Shown piece by piece: positions 1 through 8,163 of a stretch of DNA of 50,037 nucleotides. Position 1 is the stretch's first letter; each line of letters begins with the position of its first letter. The stretch is from Oceanococcus sp. (lineage in GTDB: Bacteria; Pseudomonadota; Gammaproteobacteria; Nevskiales; Oceanococcaceae): the NCBI GenBank assembly GCA_030147945.1, contig JASBUL010000084.1:1-50037 (forward strand), given 5' to 3'. The position numbers and the translations under genes are program-made. The notes under the pieces are model-generated. The model had not been told where the DNA came from. It worked only from the letters and a program-made list of their open reading frames with translations, and did no database searches.

Positions 1-1419
1 ACCGGCTTCCATGGAGGTGTGAATTTCATCACCGGTGCGATCCAGGAAGCCGGTATTGATGAAGATCACGCGCTCGCGTGCTTCAAAGATGCAGGCCTTC
101 AGATTGACCGTGGTCCGGCGTTCCTCATCCATGATGCCGACCTTGAGCGTGTTGCGCGCCAGCCCGAGCAGATCTTCAACCCGATTGAACAACTCGCAGG
201 TCAGCGCCACTTCTTCGGGGCCGTGCATCTTGGGTTTAACGATGTACACGCTGCCGCTGCGCGAGTTGCGCGGGCCGCTGGTCTTGTTCAGATCATGCAG
301 CGCGCACAGGCTGGTGACAGCGGCGTCGAGGATGCCTTCAGGCACTTCATTGCCATCACCGTCGAGCACCGCATCAACGGTCATCAGATGGCCCACATTG
401 CGCACCAGCAGCAGGCTGCGCCCCGGCAGGCTCAGCGTGCTGCCGTCCAGCGCCGTGTATTCACGATCCGGATTCAGGCGACGCGTCATCAGCTTGCCAC
501 CCTTGTTGAACGACTCTTCCAGCGTGCCTTTCATCAGGCCCAGCCAGTTGCTGTAAACCACGCTCTTGTCCGGGCCATCGACAGCAGCAACCGAATCCTC
601 GCAGTCCTGAATGGCGGTCAACGCCGACTCAAGATGCACAGCACAGACATGTGCCGGGTCGTCCCGGCCGACCGGATGATCGGCATTGATTTCGATTTCG
701 ATGTGCAGACCGTTCTGCACCAACAACACCGCGCTCGGGTTCGGCGCATCACCGCGATACCCGACCAGCGCAGCGGCGTCTTTCAAACCAGTGGTTTCGC
801 CCGACGACAGTTTGACCTCAAGCTGCCCATCAACAATGCGATAAGCCGTGCTTTGCAGATGACTGCCAGCGGCCAGCGGCACACTTTCATCCAGGAATTT
901 GCGTGCAAACTCGATCACCTTGGCGCCACGTACCGGGTTGTAGGCACCGGCACGCTCCGCCCCGCCCTCTTCCGAAATCACATCGGTGCCGTATAGCGCG
1001 TCATACAGATTGCCCCAGCGCGCGTTGGCAGCGTTCAGGGCAAAGCGTGCGTTCATCACCGGCACAACCAGCTGCGGGCCGGCCACTTGGGCGATCTCCG
1101 GATCAACGTTCTGGGTGGAGATCTGGAAGTCAGCCGGTTCTTCAACCAGATAGCCAATCGCCTTCAGGAAGGCCTTGTACTCGTCCATATCGATCGCCTG
1201 GCCGGCGCGCTCAGCGTGCCAGGCATCGATTTTCTTCTGCAAATCTTCACGCTTTTGCAGCAGTGCGCGGTTTTTCGGCGCCAGATCCGACAGTATGGCT
1301 GCAAAGCCGTCCCAGAATTTGTCGACGCTGATGCCGGTCCCCGGAAGAGCCTGTTCGACGATGAACGAATCAAGAACAGCCGCAACCTGCAGGCCAGCGC
1401 GCTCCACGCGTTGGGTCAT
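1..1419 (-). CDS. glcB: Malate synthase G, 3' end cut by window edge
   Basis: Condenses glyoxylate with acetyl-CoA to malate, the second step of the glyoxylate shunt and of glycolate use, in the cytosol. The visible 473 codons begin [19 protein letters not shown] and run in frame to base 1, so about a third of the usual ~720-residue protein is missing at the C-terminus. Recognisable family segments are [20 protein letters not shown] near the N-terminal third, [20 protein letters not shown], the [12 protein letters not shown] stretch, and at the edge [20 protein letters not shown], which belongs to the acetyl-CoA/glyoxylate active-site region. The ATG at 1417-1419 is preceded by a GGAG ribosome-binding site about 8 bases upstream. 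It is the last gene on its strand in this window; tRNA-Lys and a terminator separate it from queC, so it should be an independent transcript. Isocitrate lyase is not in the window. Confidence 0.95.
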   Translation of the reverse strand, partial: MTQRVERAGLQVAAVLDSFIVEQALPGTGISVDKFWDGFAAILSDLAPKNRALLQKREDLQKKIDAWHAERAGQAIDMDEYKAFLKAIGYLVEEPADFQISTQNVDPEIAQVAGPQLVVPVMNARFALNAANARWGNLYDALYGTDVISEEGGAERAGAYNPVRGAKVIEFARKFLDESVPLAAGSHLQSTAYRIVDGQLEVKLSSGETTGLKDAAALVGYRGDAPNPSAVLLVQNGLHIEIEINADHPVGRDDPAHVCAVHLESALTAIQDCEDSVAAVDGPDKSVVYSNWLGLMKGTLEESFNKGGKLMTRRLNPDREYTALDGSTLSLPGRSLLLVRNVGHLMTVDAVLDGDGNEVPEGILDAAVTSLCALHDLNKTSGPRNSRSGSVYIVKPKMHGPEEVALTCELFNRVEDLLGLARNTLKVGIMDEERRTTVNLKACIFEARERVIFINTGFLDRTGDEIHTSMEAG

Positions 1420-1480
1420 GGTGAATACTCCGGTTTGTGAGGACTGTGGCTGCGTTTGCACGCTGCCGAAAAAGCCGGAA

Positions 1481-1486
1481 ATTATA
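1481..1486 (-). promoter_or_regulatory. Candidate -10 element for glcB
   Basis: Read on the minus strand this is a perfect TATAAT hexamer, about 60 bases upstream of the glcB ATG and downstream of the tRNA-Lys terminator. No good -35 hexamer sits 16-18 bases further up, so the promoter may need an activator. This is a sequence match only. Confidence 0.4.
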
Positions 1487-1548
1487 CCTCAGTGCCCACA
1501 ACACCGCGTGACGTGGGCGGGTGATCGACCTCGCCTTGTCGCGCGCAC

Positions 1549-1576
1549 AAAAAAGCCAGCTCAAGGCTGGCTTTTT
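1549..1576 (-). terminator. Rho-independent terminator after tRNA-Lys
   Basis: AGCCAGC, loop TCAAG, GCTGGCT forms a perfect 7-bp stem. On the minus strand it is followed by six T, and on the plus strand by a T run as well, so it could act in both directions. It lies 70 bases past the 3' end of tRNA-Lys and before the glcB promoter region, isolating the two transcripts. Confidence 0.85.
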
Positions 1577-1645
1577 GCGGACGCCCTGATGGCGCGTCCC
1601 GGTTTCTTTAGGCCGGCTTATGCCAGCGTGAAACCTCGAGATTTA

Positions 1646-1721
1646 TGGTGGGCCGTCCGCGACTCGAACGCGGGACCAGCGGATTAAAAGTCCGATGCTC
1701 TACCAACTGAGCTAACGGCCC
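1646..1721 (-). tRNA. tRNA-Lys (anticodon TTT)
   Basis: A 76-base cloverleaf with encoded CCA. Acceptor GGGCCGT pairs with ACGGCCC, the D-arm contains AGCTCAGTTGGTAGAGC, the anticodon loop is CTTTTAA with TTT at the anticodon, and the T-arm carries GTTCGAGTC. It follows queC at the end of the yebC-ruv-tol-que block, a common position for tRNA-Lys in pseudomonads and relatives, and is followed by its own terminator. Confidence 0.97.
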
Positions 1722-1757
1722 GGATGCTGCTTTTACTGCACCGCGTTTTCTGCGGAG

Positions 1758-1781
1758 CGCGAAAGGATAGTCATTTTCGCG
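1758..1781 (-). terminator. Hairpin after queC, possible weak terminator
   Basis: CGCGAAA and TTTCGCG form a 7-bp inverted repeat around a 10-base loop, just after the queC stop codon and 37 bases before tRNA-Lys. There is no T run, so it may be an mRNA 3'-end stabiliser or processing signal rather than a true intrinsic terminator. Confidence 0.35.
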
Positions 1782-1787
1782 ACGAAT

Positions 1788-2495
1788 TCAAGTGCTTGCA
1801 CTGATATATCTTGTTGGATCGCTCACCCCGGCCTGCACAAAACCCTCGTGGCGCAAGCGACAGCTGTCGCAAAGTCCGCAGGCGCGGCCCTGATCATCCG
1901 CCTGATAACACGACACCGTCGCCGCATAATCCACGCCCAGCGCGATGCCTTGGCGAATAATCTCACTCTTGCTCATGCGCAGCAGCGGGGCATGAATGCG
2001 CAAACCCTGCCCGCTTTCAACCCCGGCTTTGGTCGCCAGCTGACTGAGCTTCTGGAACTGTTCCAGAAAGGCCGGGCGGCAATCAGGGTAACCGGAATAA
2101 TCCACGGCGTTCACGCCAATGAACAGATCCTGCGCATCAAGCACCTCGGCCAGCCCCATCGCGAGGGACAAAAAAACCGTGTTGCGCGCCGGCACATAGG
2201 TGATGGGGATGTCATCGCTGGGCGTGGTCGGCACATCGATCGCCAGATCAGTCAGGGCCGAACCACCGATTAAGCGCATATCCATCTCGATACGCCGATA
2301 GCTCAGGCAGCCTGCCCGCTCCGCCAGCGCCCGCGCCGCCTCAAGCTCAGCCACATGGCGTTGGCCGTAGGAAATGCTCAAAGCGTGACAACGAAAACCC
2401 TGCGCCTGTGCCATGGCCAGCACCGTGGCCGAATCGAGACCGCCGGAAAGCAGGATGACCGCTTCACGCGGTGTGTGTTCAGTGTCCTGGTTCAT
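1788..2495 (-). CDS. queC: 7-cyano-7-deazaguanine synthase QueC
   Basis: ATP-dependent conversion of 7-carboxy-7-deazaguanine to preQ0 in queuosine biosynthesis; cytosolic. The 235-residue protein has the PP-loop ATP pyrophosphatase motif [15 protein letters not shown] near residue 14, [13 protein letters not shown] in the middle, and the C-terminal zinc-site cysteines in [17 protein letters not shown]. The frame is open further upstream, but the start chosen (ATG at 2493-2495, [19 protein letters not shown]) puts the P-loop at the family position; longer versions would add a Cys/Arg-rich stretch unlike any QueC. It overlaps the end of queE by 17 bases, so the two are translationally coupled, fitting consecutive steps QueE then QueC. 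Confidence 0.95.
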   Translation of the reverse strand: MNQDTEHTPREAVILLSGGLDSATVLAMAQAQGFRCHALSISYGQRHVAELEAARALAERAGCLSYRRIEMDMRLIGGSALTDLAIDVPTTPSDDIPITYVPARNTVFLSLAMGLAEVLDAQDLFIGVNAVDYSGYPDCRPAFLEQFQKLSQLATKAGVESGQGLRIHAPLLRMSKSEIIRQGIALGVDYAATVSCYQADDQGRACGLCDSCRLRHEGFVQAGVSDPTRYISAST

Positions 2496-3168
2496 CGCCC
2501 CATAACAGTTTGTGCAGTTGCAACTGAAAGCGCAGCTCAAGTCCGCTGTCCAGTACCCATTGCGCAAGCGCGCCGGGATCGACCTGGCCAAAACTGGGCG
2601 ACACCAGCACCGCGCAACGCTCAAGCAAACGGTACTGGTCAATGATGGTGACCGCCCAATCGAAATCAGCCCAACTGCAGATCACCAGCTTGACCTGGTC
2701 ATGCGCGCGCAGGCCGTCCAGGTTGTCCCACAGATTACGCCGCACTTCTCCGGAATCGGGGGTTTTGATGTCCACCACCCGGCTGACGCGCGCATCCACG
2801 CGCGAGATATCCAACGCACCGCTGGTTTCCAGCGACACCGCATGTCCGGCATCGCACAGCGCGTGAAGCAAGGGAATGCAGGCTTTCTGGGCCAGCGGCT
2901 CGCCCCCGGTCACGCAGATGTGCCGCGTGTCCTGAACCAGAGGGTCGCTCAGCAGATCATCAAGCTCACGCCACTGGCCACCATGGAATGCGTAGGCGCT
3001 GTCGCAGTAACGACAGCGCAACGGGCACCCGGTCAGGCGTATGAACGTTGTCGGCAGACCAACCTGCAGCGCCTCGCCCTGCAAGGAGCGAAACACCTCG
3101 GTGATCTTCAGGCGCGCGACTTGTGTTGCTCGAACTGGCGTACCTGGGCTGGCCAGCGCGTCACTCAC
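2479..3168 (-). CDS. queE: 7-carboxy-7-deazaguanine synthase QueE
   Basis: Radical SAM enzyme that contracts the ring of 6-carboxytetrahydropterin to 7-carboxy-7-deazaguanine. The iron-sulfur cluster motif is [16 protein letters not shown] (CxxxCxxC), preceded by [12 protein letters not shown] and followed by the [11 protein letters not shown] segment and LETSGALDI, all typical of QueE. I place the start at the GTG at 3166-3168 ([12 protein letters not shown]), giving 229 residues; it overlaps the cpoB stop codon in the arrangement GTGAGTGA. The open frame extends further into cpoB, but that extension is Cys/Arg-rich shadow sequence. The exact start is the least certain part. Coupled to cpoB upstream and queC downstream. 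Confidence 0.93.
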   Translation of the reverse strand: MSDALASPGTPVRATQVARLKITEVFRSLQGEALQVGLPTTFIRLTGCPLRCRYCDSAYAFHGGQWRELDDLLSDPLVQDTRHICVTGGEPLAQKACIPLLHALCDAGHAVSLETSGALDISRVDARVSRVVDIKTPDSGEVRRNLWDNLDGLRAHDQVKLVICSWADFDWAVTIIDQYRLLERCAVLVSPSFGQVDPGALAQWVLDSGLELRFQLQLHKLLWGDEPGH

Positions 3169-3904
3169 CGCCCATCTGCTGCAAACGCTCACGCGCCAGA
3201 TTGGCTGCCGAGCTGTTTGGGTAGTCGCTGACGACCTTGCGCAGCAAGCTTCGTGCCTCGGCATTCTTGCCCTGCTCGACCCGCAACAGGCCTTGCTTGA
3301 GCAGCGCATCGCTGGCTTTGGAACTGGCAGGATAGCGATTCAGCACCTTGGCAAAGGCATCCCAGGCCTTGTCAAAAGCGCGATCCACATAAAACGCCTC
3401 ACCAATCCAGTACTGCGCATTCGGTGCATAGGGGCTTTCCGGGTACTTGCCCAGAAAATCCTGAAATGCACCGACCGCCTGATCATAGCTGCCCGATTTC
3501 AAACTCTGGAATGCGGCCAGATAGGCTTTCTGGTCAGCGTTGTTATCCTCTTGCAGCAGAGCAGCCGCAGCGCCAGCGGAGGAGCCACCTTCCAGCCCCT
3601 GCAGGCGAGTGTCGATGTCGACGTACAGTGCGCGCTGACGTTCGTTCTGCCGATCCAGCTTGTACTGCAACTCTTCAACCTGGCCACGCAACATACGCAC
3701 CTGCTCTTCCAGGTTGGCCACGCTGCTGCCAAGCCCCACCGCTCCCAGACCGCTCAGACGCCGCTGGGTTTCCGCCAGCTCCGAACGCAGTTCCTGATTT
3801 TCGGCATCCAGGGCGTTGAGCTTGAGCTGAACCGGATCGGGCTCCGAGCCCATGCTTGCGCAGCCGCTGATTGCGGCCACGGCCAGAACGATGGGTATAC
3901 GCAT
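3161..3904 (-). CDS. cpoB: Tol-Pal coordinator CpoB (YbgF), with lipobox-like N-terminus
   Basis: Periplasmic protein that links the Tol-Pal complex to cell-wall synthesis by PBP1B during division. The 247-residue protein has an N-terminal coiled coil (about residues 30-90, with heptads such as LDAENQELRSELAETQRRL) for trimerisation and TolA contact, a low-complexity linker with SSAGAAAALL, and a C-terminal TPR domain (about 125-245; AFQSLKSGSYDQAVGAFQDF and AQYWIGEAFY). Its N-terminus MRIPIVLAVAAISGCASMG ends in an ISGC lipobox, whereas E. coli CpoB has an ordinary cleavable signal peptide; here it may be lipid-anchored. The ATG shares one base with the pal stop codon (TAATG), and the queE start overlaps its end. 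Confidence 0.93.
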   Translation of the reverse strand: MRIPIVLAVAAISGCASMGSEPDPVQLKLNALDAENQELRSELAETQRRLSGLGAVGLGSSVANLEEQVRMLRGQVEELQYKLDRQNERQRALYVDIDTRLQGLEGGSSAGAAAALLQEDNNADQKAYLAAFQSLKSGSYDQAVGAFQDFLGKYPESPYAPNAQYWIGEAFYVDRAFDKAWDAFAKVLNRYPASSKASDALLKQGLLRVEQGKNAEARSLLRKVVSDYPNSSAANLARERLQQMGGE

Positions 3905-4440
3905 TACTGATAAACCATAACGACGCGACGATTCTTGGCCCAGGCGGTTTCACCCGCGCCCAGCACGGCCGGCTGTTCCTCGCCGTAGCTTACGACCAGA
4001 AGCTGAGCCCGGGCCGCGCCGCGCAGCAGCAGTGCGCGACGCACGGCTTCGCCGCGGCGTTCGCCCAGCGCGATGTTGTACTCACGCGTGCCACGCTCGT
4101 CGGTGTGGCCTTCAAGCCGGATGCGCGCGCTGGGGTTGTCGCGCAGGTAGCGGGCGTGGGCATCCAGCACCGGCAGGAAGTCCGCGCGGATCTGGCTGCT
4201 GTCGTAGTCGAAATAAACGGTCAGCTGCTGACGCAGTGCGGCGTCGCGCTGTTCGGCCTGGCTCAGCGCGTTGGCCTGCCCCAGTTCACGATCATTAACG
4301 CCCTGCCCGTCCAGACCGCCGCTCTGACCCATGCTGTCCTGGTCGTAGGCGCTGCTGTCCTCCGGCTGATCCGGCGTTGAACTGCAACCCGCCAGCGCCA
4401 GCGCGGCGGCCATAATCCAGATGCCAAACTGATTTTTCAT
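3904..4440 (-). CDS. pal: Peptidoglycan-associated lipoprotein Pal
   Basis: Outer-membrane lipoprotein that holds peptidoglycan and exchanges between TolB and the cell wall. The 178 residues begin with a lipoprotein signal ending ALALAGCSS (Cys at about residue 19), followed by a flexible Ser/Gly/Asp-rich linker and an OmpA-like domain (about 70-175): VYFDYDSSQIRADF, LEGHTDERGTREYNIALGER and the NRRVVMVY end. The Asp and Arg in the HTDERG...LGERR region bind diaminopimelate in the family. The gene follows tolB by nine bases and shares one base with cpoB. Confidence 0.97.
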   Translation of the reverse strand: MKNQFGIWIMAAALALAGCSSTPDQPEDSSAYDQDSMGQSGGLDGQGVNDRELGQANALSQAEQRDAALRQQLTVYFDYDSSQIRADFLPVLDAHARYLRDNPSARIRLEGHTDERGTREYNIALGERRGEAVRRALLLRGAARAQLLVVSYGEEQPAVLGAGETAWAKNRRVVMVYQ

Positions 4441-4449
4441 TGTGTCGTC

Positions 4450-5736
4450 CTACTTGTTGAACGGCGACCAGGCCGGTTCCCTGACATCACCCGGCTGACT
4501 CAAACCCTGCTGTATGCCGGTGTCTATCGCTACTGTCGCCAACTCGGCCCCACGGGGCCCTTTGGTCGAATAAATTATAACAACGCCGTTGGGTGCAAAG
4601 CTTGGGCTTTCATCCAACGGGCCATTACTGAGCACACGCAGATCGCCACTTTTCAGTTCCAGTGCGGCGACACGGAAACCACCGTCGTCACTTTGGTGGA
4701 CCAGACTCAGAAAACGGCCATCCGGCGAATAGCTTGCACGGGCATTGCTGCGGCCTTCAAACGTGAGGCGCTTGGGTTCGCCGCCGCCGGCCGGAATGCG
4801 ATAAATCTGCGGTCGCCCGGCCCGATCCGAGGTGAACACGATGTACTGACCATCCGGCGAATAGGACGGCTCGGTATCGATGGCCGGGTCATTGGTCAGG
4901 CGCCGGGTGTTGCCGCTGGCCACCTCCAGCTCATAGATTTCCGGATTGCCTTCATGCGACAGCGTGACCACCAATTTGCGCCCATCCGGCGAGAAACTCG
5001 GCGCACCGTTGATGCCGCGAAAATTGGTCAGCTTGCGCACCACCCCGGTCGAGACCGTTTGCAGGTAGATCGCCGACTGGCCCTGATCGAAAGCCACAAA
5101 AGCCATCTGGCGACCATCCGTCGACCAGGCCGGTGACATGATCGGCTCGCGCGAACTGACCAGCTGGCGCGGATCATGCCCATCGGCATCGGCTATCATC
5201 AGCTTGTAAGTACGGTTTTCCACCGTACCTTCCGCCGTCACGTAGGCAATGCGCGTGTTGAACACGCCCCGATGGCCGGTCAGTTTCTGATAGATCAGGT
5301 CACTGATCTGGTGGCTGGCATAACGCAAGCCGCTGGCGCTGACGGGAATCTCGTAAGCCAGGGACTCGGTTCCGCGAAACACGTCCAGCATGCGGAATTC
5401 GACCAGCCAGTTGCCCATGGACCCGCGGCGGATGCTGCCGATAACCAGATGCTCCACGCCCAACGCACGCCAGTTCTCGTAGCGCACGTTCTCGGTCTGA
5501 CTGGGCTGCGCCAGCATATCCTCACGCGGGAACGGGGCAAACAACCCGCTGCTCTTGAGGTCCGCCTCGACGATGCGCGCCACGTCGGTGTCGAGATTGT
5601 CCAGTGCTTCAACCTGGAACGGCACAACCCCGACAGAGACCGGTTCAACCTGGCCTCCGGTGATGGTGATTTCCAGGTTGGCCAGCGCCGGGGTGCACAG
5701 CAGCCACAGCAGGGGGATCAGAATTCGGCTCATCAT
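4450..5736 (-). CDS. tolB: Tol-Pal system beta-propeller TolB
   Basis: Periplasmic partner of TolA and Pal in outer-membrane constriction. After a Sec signal peptide (MSRILIPLLWLLCTPALA) comes the N-terminal alpha/beta domain (to about residue 160) and then a six-bladed propeller with repeated SPDG blades: SWSTDGRQMAFV-like, PSFSPDGRKLVVTLS, PSYSPDGQYIVFTSDRAG, ASYSPDGRFLSLVHQ. About 428 residues, the family length. The start is one of three consecutive candidates GTG-ATG-ATG (5739, 5736, 5733); ATG at 5736 shares one base with the tolA stop, giving TGATG. Confidence 0.97.
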   Translation of the reverse strand: MMSRILIPLLWLLCTPALANLEITITGGQVEPVSVGVVPFQVEALDNLDTDVARIVEADLKSSGLFAPFPREDMLAQPSQTENVRYENWRALGVEHLVIGSIRRGSMGNWLVEFRMLDVFRGTESLAYEIPVSASGLRYASHQISDLIYQKLTGHRGVFNTRIAYVTAEGTVENRTYKLMIADADGHDPRQLVSSREPIMSPAWSTDGRQMAFVAFDQGQSAIYLQTVSTGVVRKLTNFRGINGAPSFSPDGRKLVVTLSHEGNPEIYELEVASGNTRRLTNDPAIDTEPSYSPDGQYIVFTSDRAGRPQIYRIPAGGGEPKRLTFEGRSNARASYSPDGRFLSLVHQSDDGGFRVAALELKSGDLRVLSNGPLDESPSFAPNGVVIIYSTKGPRGAELATVAIDTGIQQGLSQPGDVREPAWSPFNK

Positions 5737-6650
5737 CACGGTTGGAATATCAAAGTCAGTGTTCGTTCAAAAACCCGCGGGTTCTTGGGCAAGGGTAGCG
5801 GATCAGCGCTGCGTATGGCTTTTTCCACCGATGCGTCGAGGAAACTGTTGCCGCAGCTCTGCAGCAGCTGGAAACTCTGAATCTGTCCGCCCGGCAGCTG
5901 CTTGATCTGAATCCGGCAGGAGAAATCCTCATCCACGCCCGGTGGTCGCGACCAGTGGCGCTGGATGTGTTCGAACAGCTGTCGCTGATAAATTTCGCGG
6001 TCGCTGGCGTCACGCTTGGCCTGGGCCGCCGCTTCACGTTCGGCCTCGATCGCCGCCTCTTCAGCGGCCAGCGCCTCACGCATGCGCCGCTCGTTCTCTT
6101 CCTGGCGCCGCTTGCGAGCTGCTTCCTCGGCCTTGCGCTTGGCCTCGGCTTCCGCTTTCTTGCGTGCTTCCTCTTCAGCTTTGCGTTTGGCTTCTGCCTC
6201 GGCCTTCTTGCGCGCCTCTTCCTGCGCCTTGCGCTTGGCTTCTTCTTCCGCCTTGCGGCGTGCCTCCGCCTCGGCTTTCTGACGCGCCTCTTCTTCCGCC
6301 TTGCGTTTGGCCGCTTCCTCGGCTTTGCGCTGTGCTTCAGCCTCAGCCTTTTTACGCGCCTCTTCTTCTGCCTTGCGCTTGGCCTCTTCCTCGGCCTTGC
6401 GCCGGGCTTCTTCCTGCGCCTTGCGCTGGGCTTCCTCTTCGGCTTTGCGGCGAGCTTCGGCTTCCGCCTGCAAACGTGCCTGCTCTGCCTGATTCTGCCG
6501 CTGCGTATCCAAAAAGACCGCTTTGACCGGCACGATCTGGGCTTGCTGCTGGAACAAGGACGGCGCGCCAAACCACAGCAGGGCCACGGCCAGCACATGC
6601 AAGGCCACCGCCAAGGTCAGAGCGAACACGTCTTGGGCGTCGAATTTCAT
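5736..6650 (-). CDS. tolA: Cell envelope protein TolA
   Basis: Inner-membrane protein that carries proton-motive energy from TolQR across the periplasm to TolB-Pal. The 304 residues comprise a short cytosolic N-terminus, one membrane helix (about 10-30), a long Ala/Lys/Glu helix (about 60-215) built of 8-residue repeats, and the C-terminal domain III (about 218-304) with YQRQLFEHIQRHWSRPPG, FSCRIQIKQLPGG and the paired cysteines of the FSC and QSCGN segments. It sits ten bases after tolR. Domain II is highly repetitive and its length probably varies between strains. Confidence 0.96.
   Translation of the reverse strand: MKFDAQDVFALTLAVALHVLAVALLWFGAPSLFQQQAQIVPVKAVFLDTQRQNQAEQARLQAEAEARRKAEEEAQRKAQEEARRKAEEEAKRKAEEEARKKAEAEAQRKAEEAAKRKAEEEARQKAEAEARRKAEEEAKRKAQEEARKKAEAEAKRKAEEEARKKAEAEAKRKAEEAARKRRQEENERRMREALAAEEAAIEAEREAAAQAKRDASDREIYQRQLFEHIQRHWSRPPGVDEDFSCRIQIKQLPGGQIQSFQLLQSCGNSFLDASVEKAIRSADPLPLPKNPRVFERTLTLIFQP
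6099..6458 (-). repeat. 15 tandem 24-bp units coding TolA helix repeats
   Basis: Residues 65-184 of TolA form fifteen consecutive 8-residue units of the type EARRKAEE, EAKRKAEE, EARKKAEA or EAQRKAEE. At DNA level the units are imperfect because synonymous codons differ, so this is an old, codon-drifted array rather than a fresh slippage tract. It encodes the rigid periplasm-spanning helix. Confidence 0.9.
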
Positions 6651-6659
6651 CGCGCAACC

Positions 6660-7082
6660 CTACTCCGGTGCTTCAGTGGCGAAACCGAGAGTTTTGACGC
6701 CTGCCCCCTGCAACAACCCCATGGCGTACATCACCCGGGCATACGGTACCTGCTCGTCACCTTCGACCACCACCGAGGTGTCGGGCTTGTGCTTGAGAAT
6801 GCTGACCACAATGCGATGAATGTCCTCGTCACTCACCGGATCCTGGGGATTCTCACCACGGTTGAGGTAGTAGTTGCCCTGGGCATCCACACTGAGCACA
6901 ACAGGTTCATTTTCGCTGTCATAGTCCAGCGTTTCGGCCGCAGCATCGGGCAAATCCACTTCGACGCCCTGGGTCAGCAGCGGCGCGGTGATCATGAAGA
7001 TCACCAGCAGGACGAGCATGACGTCGATATACGGCACGACGTTGATCTCGTGCGCCAAACGGCGTCTTTTCTGCTGCATCAT
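6660..7082 (-). CDS. tolR: Tol-Pal proton-channel subunit TolR
   Basis: ExbD-family inner-membrane protein that forms the proton channel with TolQ. The 140 residues have one N-terminal membrane helix, INVVPYIDVMLVLLVIFMIT, containing the essential membrane aspartate (VPYIDVML), then a periplasmic domain with GVEVDLPDAAAET and the VVVEGDEQVPYARVMYAM segment. It overlaps tolQ by four bases (ATGA) and precedes tolA by nine, as in a translationally coupled tolQRA unit. Confidence 0.96.
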   Translation of the reverse strand: MMQQKRRRLAHEINVVPYIDVMLVLLVIFMITAPLLTQGVEVDLPDAAAETLDYDSENEPVVLSVDAQGNYYLNRGENPQDPVSDEDIHRIVVSILKHKPDTSVVVEGDEQVPYARVMYAMGLLQGAGVKTLGFATEAPE

Positions 7083-7747
7083 ACGTTCGGTTTCTGCAGG
7101 CCGCGTTCGACGATGCCGATAAACTCTTCGGCGAAAGCATGGAAGCGCGATTCCAGGCGATCCACCTGACTGGTGAACATGTTGTAAGCGATCACCGCCG
7201 GAATCGCCGCAACCAGACCCATGGCCGTTGCAATCAGAGCTTCGGCGATGCCCGGCGCGACCATCGTCAGGGTGGCGTGCTTGGCGTTACCCAGACCGAT
7301 GAAGGCATGCATGATGCCCCACACCGTGCCGAACAAACCGACATAGGGCGAGGTGGAGCCAATGGTGGCCAGCACCGGCAGACCGCTTTCCAGCCGGTCA
7401 ATCTCGCGCATGTGGGCAACCCGCACGGCGCGTTGTGCCGCGCCCAGCACTTCGTCGCGATCACCACCTTCGGCACGGCTGCGCTCGAACTCTTCGAAGC
7501 CCGCCTGGAACAGGGACTCCAGCCCCAGAGGCTGCTGATTGCGTCGCCGCATGGCATCGGCAATATCGTGCAATCGACCACCCGACCAGAAGTTGTCCTC
7601 GAAGCGATCGGCCGCCCGGCGCAACGCATCCAGCGTGGCCTTCTTACGGATGATCATGAACCAGGACACCACGGAAGCCAGCACCAGCAGACCCATGACG
7701 ATCTGCACCAGGAGGCTGGCATTGAGAATCAAATGACTGAAGGACAT
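7079..7747 (-). CDS. tolQ: Tol-Pal proton-channel subunit TolQ
   Basis: MotA/TolQ/ExbB-family inner-membrane protein with three predicted helices (about residues 12-35, 130-155, 168-195). 222 residues. Diagnostic segments are TIGSTSPYVGLFGTVWGIMH, GIAEALIATAMGLVAAIPAV and AYNMFTSQVDRLESRF. Starts six bases after the ybgC stop. Confidence 0.96.
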   Translation of the reverse strand: MSFSHLILNASLLVQIVMGLLVLASVVSWFMIIRKKATLDALRRAADRFEDNFWSGGRLHDIADAMRRRNQQPLGLESLFQAGFEEFERSRAEGGDRDEVLGAAQRAVRVAHMREIDRLESGLPVLATIGSTSPYVGLFGTVWGIMHAFIGLGNAKHATLTMVAPGIAEALIATAMGLVAAIPAVIAYNMFTSQVDRLESRFHAFAEEFIGIVERGLQKPNV

Positions 7748-7753
7748 AGGGTT

Positions 7754-8158
7754 TTACTTGCTCTGCAATGCGGTCCGCACATCCTCGGGCATGCGGGTAA
7801 CTTGGAAGGAAGGATACGCCACACACCCGGCGCGCACAGTCAGTTCCGCCAGATCCTGATCCGCTGCGGCCGCGAGCCACATACGTTGACGGAACTGCAC
7901 TGACGCCGCACCGGCCTTTTCGACTACAACCGACACGATGAGTTCATCGTCCAGCCGCGCCGGGCGACGATAGCGCACCGCCAGGTCACTCAGGGTAAAA
8001 GCAATCCCCTGCTCCTGCATCAGCGCCTGCTGATCGAACCCCAGTGCACGCAGATACTCGGTGCGGGCGCGCTCGAAGAAAGCCAGATAGCGCGCGTGGT
8101 ACATCACCCCGCTCGCATCAGTGTCTTCGTAGTACACACGAAATCGCTGCTCGAACAT
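7754..8158 (-). CDS. ybgC: Acyl-CoA thioesterase YbgC
   Basis: Hotdog-fold thioesterase encoded at the head of tol-pal operons in many proteobacteria and linked to phospholipid metabolism and acyl carrier protein. The 134 residues contain the 4-hydroxybenzoyl-CoA thioesterase-type active-site segment YYEDTDASGVMYHARYLAFF, with the nucleophilic Asp in DTDASG and the tyrosine/histidine of MYHARY. ruvB lies five bases upstream on the same strand and tolQ six bases downstream, so ruv and tol genes can be read as one message. Confidence 0.94.
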   Translation of the reverse strand: MFEQRFRVYYEDTDASGVMYHARYLAFFERARTEYLRALGFDQQALMQEQGIAFTLSDLAVRYRRPARLDDELIVSVVVEKAGAASVQFRQRMWLAAAADQDLAELTVRAGCVAYPSFQVTRMPEDVRTALQSK

Positions 8159-8163
8159 GAGAT

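Noticed and set aside
2493..2642. N-terminal extension of QueC by 49 residues
   Set aside because: The frame is open, but the added residues are Cys/Arg-rich, overlap queE codons in another frame, and displace the P-loop from its normal position.
6099..6458. Possible CRISPR or minisatellite in the tolA region
   Set aside because: The 24-bp periodicity has no spacers and preserves an 8-residue helical protein repeat, so it is coding TolA domain II.
5955..7169. 404-codon open frame on the plus strand, rich in Leu, Phe and Gly
   Set aside because: It is the antisense of the Glu/Lys/Ala repeats of tolA and of tolR; GC-rich codon bias keeps the opposite frame open. It has no ribosome-binding site or recognisable domain.
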